Part shown: positions 21,243 to 28,940 of the stretch, piece by piece
Layout of the letters: every line of letters begins with the position of its first letter
How positions within the stretch are numbered: position 1 is the stretch's first letter
DNA from: Hetaerina americana
Lineage: Eukaryota > Arthropoda > Insecta > Odonata > Calopterygidae
Reading direction: 5' to 3'
Assembly (NCBI GenBank): GCA_022747635.1
Contig: JAKTNV010000010.1
Location: forward strand, 42,432,527 to 42,496,526
Length of the DNA: 64,000 nt
Translations under genes and position numbers: made by a program
Notes under the pieces: model-generated
Databases searched by the model: none
What the model saw: the letters and a program-made list of their open reading frames with translations, nothing else
Told to the model about the DNA's origin: nothing

Positions 21243-21959
21243 ATTACTGATTGTTCGGGGAAAGAATGAGTATTTGTACCTATCTGTCTTGGAATCTATC
21301 TCCCTTAGTTTATCTTTGTGGTCTGATCTACCTAAGTAGTGTGGGGCCATTATAATCCCTTCAGTGTCATCTACATCTACATCTACATAATACCCCGCAA
21401 GCCGCCGCAAGGGCGTGTGGCGGGGGGTGTTAGGTCACCAACCGTAAAAAAGAAAAATACCACATGCAAAAAAAAACAACACGGAAAATTACACCCACAG
21501 CAGCGCACACACTCATGCAAAAATCCCTTATTCTAAAAGTCTAAGCCTCGCTTGTTCTCTCCGCACTTCAAGTGGTTCCCAGCCTAAATCCCCTAAGAGA
21601 CCTGTCACACTTGTGTTTTTATCATAACAATTTTTAACGAATCTAGCGGATTTTCTCTGGACTTTATCTAATTCTTTTTGCCAAATTTTCTCCCACGGAT
21701 CCCAAATACTTGCGGCATATTCCAAATGAGGTCTAACTAGAGCAAAATAACACCTCTCTTTAACTTTTTCATTACATTTCCCCACCACCCGTTTTATGAA
21801 GTCAAGTTTCTTTAAAGCTGATCCGTATATTGTCCTGATATGTGCTCCCCATGAAAGGCGTGGTGTTAGAACAACCCCCAAATATTTAACTTGATTGGCC
21901 GTAGTCAGTACTGAACCCTCTATTTCGTAGTTTATATCCTGTTCCTCGCTTCTTTTATT
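21243..21959 (-). pseudogene. ORF2 C-terminal remnant of B1
   Basis: The minus-strand frame 21958-21531 encodes the post-RT region (VKYLGVVLTPRLSWGAHI, RPHLEYAASIWDPW, KVQRKSARFVKN). It is broken by the A fragment, then resumes at 21370 with DTEGIIMAPHYLG and ends near 21243. About 25 bp (the codons between RLLE and DTEG) are missing at the A insertion. The catalytic RT boxes lie beyond the 5' truncation. Confidence 0.85.
21371..21530 (-). mobile_element. Family A 3' fragment inserted in B1
   Basis: Only the last ~160 bp of family A (part of the 3' UTR, hairpin, tail) are present. Comparison with B2 shows a 25-bp deletion of target DNA instead of a duplication. The left junction shares CAT(C) with the tail. 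Confidence 0.85.
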
Positions 21960-22289
21960 CATGGGAAATAAGCATATTTATACAAACCTGTACCCATAGT
22001 TTGCAAAAACAGTTTTAACTTACACGCATGCAAAAACATGTACTGTGAACTAACAAACACATGCACCTTGTAATATAGAAAAATATTATCCAATAACGTG
22101 CAGGCAAGAATTCGAAAAGGGTGTTAGGTCACCCCCGTAAACGATAATAAAACCACCAGCAAAACCAACATATTCATGCAAACCTACCCCAAGAGAGGCG
22201 TATATGCGAAAACTTTCTTATCCCTTCACGAATGCAAATACATATGCCATTAACCAACATTCACATGCACGTACAACTTTAGTAAAAAT
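21960..22289 (-). repeat. Decayed LINE 3' UTR relic
   Basis: GGTGTTAGGTCACCCCCGTAAACG followed by A-rich, CACATGC-rich sequence resembles the minus-strand 3' UTR of these LINEs. No ORF2 is recognisable. Confidence 0.45.
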
Positions 22290-22621
22290 CCATCCAATAA
22301 CTATCTATCTATCTACCTATCTACATAATACCCCGCAAGCCGCCGCAAGGGCGTGTGGCGGGGGGTGTTAGGTCACCAACCGTAAAAACGAAAAATACCA
22401 CATGCAAAAAACAACACGGAAAATTACACCCCAGCAGCGCACACACTCATGCAAAACTCCCTCCATCCAATACTCATGCAAACACATACACCGCAAAACA
22501 ACAAAAAACTGCACCCCAGGATGCAGCACGAAAGCCATCCTAAAACACGCAAGCCAGGACACAACAAGCAAGAATGTGAAACATCACTACCACATGAAAA
22601 TGCACCACAAAACACTCTACC

Positions 22622-23504
22622 ACTACGGGAAATTGAGAAGGTTCAACGCCGGGCAGCCCGTTTTGTAAAAAATTCCTACGATAAAACGCAAAGCGTTACC
22701 GAAATGCTCATGGATTTGGGGTGGGAATCATTAGAAGAGAGACGATTCAATGCAAGACTGAAATTATTAAATAAATTCAGATCCGCATGTTTCAGCACCG
22801 AGGTCTCGCAGATTATTCGTACTCCTACATACATTGGTCGCTTGGATCATGCATATAAAATTCGGGAAATAGATGCCAGGACTAGCCGACTCAAGGACTC
22901 CTTCTTCCCACGGACAATACGGGATAGCAACTGTAGGATTATAGATAGTAAAAATTCCACTTGCCACCCTCAGTGTCTAAAAAATAATTAGTTCTACTTA
23001 AATGCATGCTCCTCCACTAACCTTATGTGTTTTGTTATAATAACCCATTCTTTCCGCATGATATCATTCGTGTTCTGTTCATCTGTTTTTAAGTTTCCCT
23101 TTCAGTCCCTCTTCCCTCCCGGCGGGGGGAAATTCCTGCTACCTGCAACGTTGGGTCGAATTCCCTTCCTTTTACTGTCTCTTTGGGGGGTTGAGTGTTT
23201 TGTGGTGCATTTTCATGTGGTAGTGATGTTTCACATTCTTGCTTGTTGTGTCCTGGCTTGCGTGTTTTAGGATGGCTTTCGTGCTGTATCCTGGGGTGCA
23301 GTTTTTTGTTGTTTTGCGGTGTATGTGTTTGCATGAGTATTGGATGGAGGGAGTTTTGCATGAGTGTGTGCGCTGCTGGGGTGTAATTTTCTGTGTTGTT
23401 TTTTGCATGTGGTATTTTTCGTTTTTACGGTTGGTGACCTAACACCCCCCGCCACACGCCCTTGCGGCGGCTTGCGGGGTATTATGTAGATGTAGATGTA
23501 GATG
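22622..23504 (+). mobile_element. Family A LINE A-P, 5'-truncated, nested in A-N
   Basis: The plus-strand copy starts at ORF2 REIEKVQRR, has the normal TAG stop, a complete 3' UTR, hairpin and (TAGATG)n tail. TACC flanks it (22618-22621 and 23505-23508). Its 3' UTR belongs to the same subfamily as A5. Confidence 0.88.
22626..22991 (+). pseudogene. ORF2 C-terminus of A-P
   Basis: The frame encodes the last ~121 codons of ORF2 (REIEKVQRRAARFVKN to HPQCLKNN) and ends at TAG. It has LEERRFNAR where E1, X and Y have LAERRFNAR. There is no catalytic part. Confidence 0.85.
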
Positions 23505-23705
23505 TACCCCCCAAAGAGACAGTAAAAGGAAGGGAATGCGACCCAACGTTGCAGGTAGCAGGAATTTCCCCCCGCCGGGAGGGAAGAGGGACTGAAAGGG
23601 AAACTTAAAAACAGATGGACAGAACACGAATGATGTCATGCGGAAAGAATGGGTTATTATAACAAAACACATAAGGTTAGTGGAGGAGCATGCATTTAAG
23701 TAGAA

Positions 23706-24347
23706 CTAATTATTTTTTAGACACTGAGGGTGGCAAGTGGAATTTTTACTATCTATAACCCTGCAGTTGCTATCCCGTATTGTCCGTGGGAAGAAGGAGT
23801 CCTTGAGTCGGCTAGTCCTGGCATCTATTTCCCGAATTTTATATACATGATCCAAGCGACCAATGTATGTAGGAGTACGAATAATCTGCGAGACCTCGGT
23901 GCTGAAACATGCGGATCTGAATTTATTTAATAATTTCAGTCTTGCATTGAATCGTCTCTCTTCTAATGATTCCCACCCCAAATCCATGAGCATTTCGGTA
24001 ACGCTTTGCGTTTTATCGTAGGAATTTTTTACAAAACGGGCTGCCCGGCGTTGAACCTTCTCAATTTCCCGAATGAGACCTTTTTCACTCGGGTCCCACA
24101 CGCTGCATGCGTATTCTAAATGAGGCCTTACAAGAGCGTGGTAAAAACGTTCCTTGACCTTTGAGTCACTTTTGCCGACAATGCGTCTAATGAATCCCAA
24201 TTTTTTATTTGCTTGACCGCAGACTTTACGTATGTGAGTCCCCCAAGTTAAGTCTTTAGTGAATGTGACACCTAGGTATTTTACCGTATCAACTACTGCT
24301 AGGTCACCTCCAGCTAATTTGTAAGCAAATCCCGTTGATCTTTTAAA
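23706..24347 (-). pseudogene. ORF2 C-terminus of A-N, second piece
   Basis: 214 codons run from FKRSTGFAYKL to the TAG stop at 23706. The upstream continuation (26643-26904) lies beyond nested B2. Confidence 0.85.
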
Positions 24348-26642
24348 TTCTTCTTTTTCTGACAACAAATACAGAGAACACTTGGAATTATTTCTTAAAT
24401 ATTTTACGCGAAGGAATAAAGACGTACATCCCGTCCAAACTCAAATGCGACAGTAAGGAACCTAGATGGTACAACGGGGAAGTCAGATCGGCATTAAGAA
24501 GGCAAAGAAAGCTACAGTCAAATTTCAAAAAGAGTTTAAAAAGTGACGATATAAGTTTTGTGAATACAACCAAACAGCTACTAAAAGAATGTCGTAGTAA
24601 GACGAAAAGTATTATGCGCACAGCACTACACTCTTTTAAATCTAAAATGCTAAGCGAATATCTTGAGGAAAATCCAAAGTCATTCTGGTCCTATGTTAGG
24701 GAAATACAGGGTAAACGTCCCACTGTTCACTCTTTGAAGACGGAAAATGGAGAAATCATTACAAATAGCGTGAAAAAGGCAAATATTTTAAACCATTTTT
24801 TCCAGAGCGTCTACAACAAAAACACAAACGCACCAAACGATCCTCCACACCCACCCGGGGAACACATGAGCGATCTAACACTGACCAAGCAGGGAATAGT
24901 ACATCTGCTCCGTAGTATCAAAGCACACAAGGCACCTGGTCCGGAAGAAATACCTGCTAGAATATTAAAGGAATTAGCTGACGACATTGCCCCATTTTTA
25001 CATATTGTTTTTCTAAAATCGATAGAAGAAGGCTCAGTGCCTCGCGACTGGAAGCTAGCCCATATAACTCCCATCTATAAAGGCGGCGATAGGGATAAAC
25101 CAACCAATTACCGACCCATTTCTTTAACATCGATCTCTTGTAAAATATTGGAACACGTTATTGTCACTAACATTATGAAATTTCTTGATAGTAGGAAAAT
25201 ACTAATCCACAACCAGCACGGATTTAGGAAAAGCAGATCTTGCGAAACACAACTTGGTCTCTTCATTCACGATATACTTAGATCGGGAGAAAACAACACC
25301 CAAGTCGATGCAGTATTCCTGGATTTCAAAAAAGCCTTCGACAAAGTCCCACACAATAAATTGTTACACAAACTTAAATACTATGGGATCAATGAGAAAA
25401 TAATTAATTGGATTAGGGACTTCTTGTCAAACCGCAAACAAATAGTAGTCATAGATGGGTTGTGCTCAACGGAGAGAGATGTTACTTCGGGCGTCCCCCA
25501 GGGAAGTGTAATAGGGCCTCTTCTGTTCTTAATATACATAAATGACTTAAGCACACACGTTAGTAGCAATCTAAGGTTATTTGCTGACGACACGGTGATA
25601 TACAGGGAAATAAGGAGCCAACTAGATCGCGAGCTACTCTCTAGAGACTTAGACAATATCTCGGAATGGTGCAATAAATGGGGATTAACACTTAATATAG
25701 ATAAATGTGCAGTTTTGAAATTTTGGAATAAAGGAAGCGAGGAACAGGATATAAACTACAAAATAGAGGGTTCAGTATTGACTACGGCAAATCAAGTTAA
25801 ATATTTGGGGGTTGTTCTAACACCACGCCTTTCATGGGGAGCACATATCAGGACAATATGCGGATCAGCTTTAAAGAAACTTGGCTTCATAAAACGGGTG
25901 GTGGGGAAATGTAATGAAAAAGTTAAAGAGAGGTGTTATTTTGCTCTAGTTAGACCTCATTTGGAATATGCCGCAAGTATTTGGGATCCGTGGGAGAAAA
26001 TTTGGCAAAAAGAATTAGATAAAGTCCAGAGAAAATCCGCTAGATTTGTTAAAAATTGTTATGATAAAAACACAAGTGTGACAGGTCTCTTAGGGGATTT
26101 AGGCTGGGAACCACTTGAAGTGCGGAGAGAACAAGCGAGGCTTAGACTTTTAGAAAGGTTCAGAACAAACGAGTTTAAATATGACACTGAAGGAATTATA
26201 ATGGCCCCACACTACTTAGGTAGATCAGACCACAAAGATAAACTAAGGGAGATAGATTCCAAGACAGATAGGTACAAATACTCATTCTTTCCCCGAACAA
26301 TCAGTAATCATAATAGCAAGAAACCGAAGTCACTTTAGAAATATTAAAAACTTTGAATTTACAAGTCGGAACAAAATTAAACACTATAGAGATGTTAGGT
26401 ATACTTTCAGGTGCATGTGTATGTTAGTTGGTAGTTTGAGTGTTTGCATGTGTGTGGGGTGTAAGTGTTCATGCATGAATGTATGCCATGTTTTTTTTTT
26501 TTTTATATATGATTTTGTCGTTATTGCATGCGATTTTTTTTTTTTAATTTTTCTTTTCTAAATTATGGGTGGTGTCCTAGCACCCCCCGCCACACGCCCT
26601 TGCGGCGGCTTGCGGGGTATTGAGTAGATGTAGATGTAGATG
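24348..26642 (+). mobile_element. Family B LINE B2, 5'-truncated, nested in A-N
   Basis: It begins in ORF2 about 15 codons before the TWNYFLNILREG segment, and has an open ORF2 to 26338, the family B 3' UTR, hairpin and TAGATG tail. TAAA flanks it on both sides. It is the best family B copy in the window. Confidence 0.9.
24350..26338 (+). CDS. Family B ORF2, partial: linker and reverse transcriptase, open to its stop
   Basis: 662 codons are open from the truncation point. The linker is followed by the complete reverse transcriptase: APGPEEIPARI, RPISLTSISCKILEHV, QHGFRKSRSCETQL, LDFKKAFDKVPHNKL, GVPQGSVIGPLLFLIYINDL and FADDTVIY. The C-terminal region is parallel to family A (SWGAHI, RPHLEYAAS, FFPRTISNHNSK). 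The endonuclease and ORF1 are missing. Protein similarity to family A is clear but the nucleotide sequence is well diverged, so this is a separate family rather than a subfamily. Lacking a 5' end, it is presumably not expressed by itself. Confidence 0.88.
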   Translation, partial: LLFLTTNTENTWNYFLNILREGIKTYIPSKLKCDSKEPRWYNGEVRSALRRQRKLQSNFKKSLKSDDISFVNTTKQLLKECRSKTKSIMRTALHSFKSKMLSEYLEENPKSFWSYVREIQGKRPTVHSLKTENGEIITNSVKKANILNHFFQSVYNKNTNAPNDPPHPPGEHMSDLTLTKQGIVHLLRSIKAHKAPGPEEIPARILKELADDIAPFLHIVFLKSIEEGSVPRDWKLAHITPIYKGGDRDKPTNYRPISLTSISCKILEHVIVTNIMKFLDSRKILIHNQHGFRKSRSCETQLGLFIHDILRSGENNTQVDAVFLDFKKAFDKVPHNKLLHKLKYYGINEKIINWIRDFLSNRKQIVVIDGLCSTERDVTSGVPQGSVIGPLLFLIYINDLSTHVSSNLRLFADDTVIYREIRSQLDRELLSRDLDNISEWCNKWGLTLNIDKCAVLKFWNKGSEEQDINYKIEGSVLTTANQVKYLGVVLTPRLSWGAHIRTICGSALKKLGFIKRVVGKCNEKVKERCYFALVRPHLEYAASIWDPWEKIWQKELDKVQRKSARFVKNCYDKNTSVTGLLGDLGWEPLEVRREQARLRLLERFRTNEFKYDTEGIIMAPHYLGRSDHKDKLREIDSKTDRYKYSFFPRTISNHNSKKPKSL

Positions 26643-26904
26643 TAAAGAAATTTACCACTAAACATTTATTATAATTTAGAGTCAATCCCCAGTTAGAACA
26701 CCATTTAGTAATGCAATCTAAATCCTGCGCTAGAATAAAACGATCCTCATCCCCAGATATCTCCCGATAGATCACCGTGTCATCCGCAAACATCCTAATG
26801 TTACTTTTCACTTCGCGGTTCAAATCGTTAACAAAAATCAAGAAAAGTAACGGCCCGATCACACTTCCCTGAGGTACCCCCGACGTGACTCGAACGCTGT
26901 CGGA
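26643..26904 (-). pseudogene. ORF2 piece of A-N upstream of nested B2
   Basis: The segment encodes SDSVRVTSGVPQGSVIGPLLF through FADDTVIY to NKCLVVNF on the minus strand, continuing at 24347. Sequence beyond 26904 (ATAATAATAACG) is not LINE, so this is the 5' truncation point. Confidence 0.85.
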
Positions 26905-26931
26905 CCATAATAATAACGTGGTAATTAGAAT

Positions 26932-26954
26932 TCTACATCTACATATTACCCCGC
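26932..26954 (-). repeat. Tail scrap ahead of B3
   Basis: CTACATCTACATATTACCCC followed by GCAA is the start of a tail/hairpin that stops after a few bases, where the next tail (B3) begins. Confidence 0.55.
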
Positions 26955-27369
26955 AATATACATCTACATCTACATAATACCCCGCAAGCCGCCGCAAGGG
27001 CGTGTGATGGGGGGTGTTAGGACACCACCCGTATTTTAGAAAAGAAAAAAGAAAGAAAAAAAACCGCATGCAAAAACCACAAATTCATACATCCACAAAA
27101 AAAGCATGGCATACATTCATGCATGAACCCTTACACCCCACACATGCAAACACTCAAAGTACATCTTACATACACATGCACCTGAAAGTATACCTAACAG
27201 CTTTGCAGTGTTTAACTTTGCTCTGACTTGTAAATTCAATGTTTTAAATATTTCTAAAGTGACTTCGGTTTCTTACTATTATGATTTCTGATTGTTCGGG
27301 GAAAGAATGAGTATTTGTACTTATTTGTCCTGGAATCTATCTCCCTTAATTTATCTTTGTGGTCTGATC

Positions 27370-27807
27370 CATTCTCTGCCTGGCTTCTGCCGAGAACAGA
27401 CGTGCTCGAGCTCGCTCCCTAGAACCGGTTCGACCCTACCTGAGACTACCTGCGTGCCTGCTGTTACTTCTGTGTTTGTTCTTCCCTAGTGAAGTGTAGT
27501 TTAGTGTTAGCATTAATTTTGTGAAATAGTTAGTTTATTTAGTTTTTGTGCTGTTTGTTATTAGTTTTTAATAGTTTGGTGGTATTCCTAGTGGGTACTC
27601 TTAGTGGCTTGCGGTGGTTTTTGTCCGTCGAATCTAATTGGTTATCGGTGAGTGTTTTATTTTCTTTACCATCTTTTTTCTTTCCTTTCTTTACTTACTT
27701 ACAAAGCGTAACTTATTGATTGAGCTAAATTTAACTAACCCCTCTTAGAAATTTTAGCATAGTGTATACAGGTTAGCTTTTGTTGGGAACTCAGTAGTTT
27801 AATTAGG
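27370..27807 (+). promoter_or_regulatory. 5' UTR / presumed internal promoter of A5
   Basis: About 440 bp are conserved at the 5' end of E1 (1674-2126), X (13031-13474) and A5. LINEs of this kind carry a promoter within the 5' UTR; I infer it from position and conservation only. No specific core-promoter motif is claimed. Confidence 0.45.
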
Positions 27808-28833
27808 ATGGCTTCATCTAGGTCCCCTGTTGCCATGCTCGAAGGCACTGGCGAATGCGCGGCTTTAAGGGCCCGTATTGTCATGCTGGAGAGAATGGTG
27901 CGGGAGCTTCGATCGGAGATCGCTGGCCGGAGGACTCCCCTCAGGAGAGATGGTGCTCGGGGTGGGAATACGAAAACCCACCACGCCCATATGGGTGCAC
28001 GGATTCGTCCGAATGCTACACGTGGCTGGGCGATTAGAGACCTACCCCGTGTCCCATCTCCCAACGAGGGAGTGTCTCACGTCCGTAGGTCAGACGATTG
28101 GAGGGTTGTCTCTCGGGGCAAGGGGAAGGTAACGCTGCGGCGTGGATTGGACTCTGCGGAGGCAGATACCATCCCCGTCTCCAACAGGTACCAGGTGTTG
28201 TCGGATGACAGCACCACCGTACCTGCAGCCCCTACCCCTACTCCGAGGGCACTGCCTAGGGTAAGACGTCAGGGAACGGGAAGGGAGGGAATTGTAGTAA
28301 TAGGTAGCTCGAATGTCCGTCGTGTAATGGTCCCATTGAGGGAAAGGGCGCGCCGCGTAGGCGCCGATCAACGGGTGACCGCCTGGTGTATACCAGGCGG
28401 AGGAGTCCCTCAGGTGACGAAGGCGATCGAGGCGGCGGTCAAAGGCACGAAGTGCTCTAGGCTGCAGGTCGTGGCCCATGTGGGCACCAACGACGTCACG
28501 GACCGTGGATCCGAGGAGGTCCTCCGTTCCCTTAGGGAACTGAGCTCCGAGGTGAAGCGCGTCCAGGGCGTCGAGGGGGTTCGGCTGGGACTAACGGTCT
28601 GCAGCATCGTTCCGAGGGAGGATCGCGGGTCTCTGGTTTGGAGCCGAGTGGAAGGCATAAACCAGAGACTATCGAGATTTTGCTCGGACATAGGAGCCTC
28701 CTTCGTCGACCTCAGACCAACCCTCCGATCTTGCAGGACTCCCCTTAACCGATCTGGGGTCCATTACACGGCGGAAGCGGCGAGTAAGGTAGCGGATAGG
28801 ATACTCGACCACTGTAGGCCTTTTTTAGGATAG
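27808..28833 (+). CDS. LINE ORF1 protein: coiled coil plus SGNH/GDSL-type esterase (A5)
   Basis: 341 codons start at MASSRSPVAML. Residues ~10-40 are a probable coiled coil (LERMVRELRSEI). Residues 45-130 are arginine-rich and basic, suited to RNA binding, ending in NRYQVLSD. Residues ~160-335 are an SGNH hydrolase with VIGSSN (Ser ~167), a glycine loop PGGGVP (~196-201), HVGTNDV (Asn ~228) and SGVHYT (His ~319). The motifs needed for esterase activity are all present. The last codons are CCT TTT TTA GGA TAG, a frameshift-prone heptamer just before the stop. In related LINEs ORF1 packages the RNA with the ORF2 product. Confidence 0.9.
   Translation: MASSRSPVAMLEGTGECAALRARIVMLERMVRELRSEIAGRRTPLRRDGARGGNTKTHHAHMGARIRPNATRGWAIRDLPRVPSPNEGVSHVRRSDDWRVVSRGKGKVTLRRGLDSAEADTIPVSNRYQVLSDDSTTVPAAPTPTPRALPRVRRQGTGREGIVVIGSSNVRRVMVPLRERARRVGADQRVTAWCIPGGGVPQVTKAIEAAVKGTKCSRLQVVAHVGTNDVTDRGSEEVLRSLRELSSEVKRVQGVEGVRLGLTVCSIVPREDRGSLVWSRVEGINQRLSRFCSDIGASFVDLRPTLRSCRTPLNRSGVHYTAEAASKVADRILDHCRPFLG
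28821..28827 (+). other. Candidate -1 ribosomal frameshift site, ORF1/ORF2 junction of A5
   Basis: The heptamer T TTT TTA is in correct phase, three bases before the ORF1 stop codon. After a -1 slip, 38 codons (AGG ATA GAG GGC …) lead without a stop to the GTG at 28941. The predicted fusion is about 1332 residues. The same heptamer and open -1 frame occur in E1 and X despite several substitutions in the spacer. Confidence 0.65.
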
Positions 28834-28940
28834 AGGGCAGGTCACTTAGTGGGTCAATAACATCTGGGGATAGCGCGTATAATATTATTAATAAAAATAT
28901 AAAAGTCATTGACAACACTGGTAATGATTTAGAAAGACAT

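Larger units (their letters stand above)
20553..21959 (-). mobile_element. Family B LINE B1, 5'-truncated, carrying two later insertions
   Basis: On the minus strand the copy begins inside ORF2 (near 21959) and ends in the family B 3' UTR, hairpin and tail at ~20553. It is interrupted by foldback F1 (20876-21229) and by a family A 3' fragment (~21371-21530). The family B 3' UTR is recognised by comparison with the copies ending at 26642 and 32839. Confidence 0.85.
22290..26904 (-). mobile_element. Family A LINE A-N, 5'-truncated, containing nested A-P and B2
   Basis: The minus-strand pieces 22290-22621, 23505-24347 and 26643-26904 join into one continuous 3' UTR and ORF2. The first interruption (A-P) is flanked by TACC, the second (B2) by TAAA. 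Joining across the second keeps the ORF2 codon phase (…NFF|KRSTG…). The 5' truncation is at 26904, within the SDSVRVTSG segment of the RT. The tail is a variant ATCT-rich run. Confidence 0.88.
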
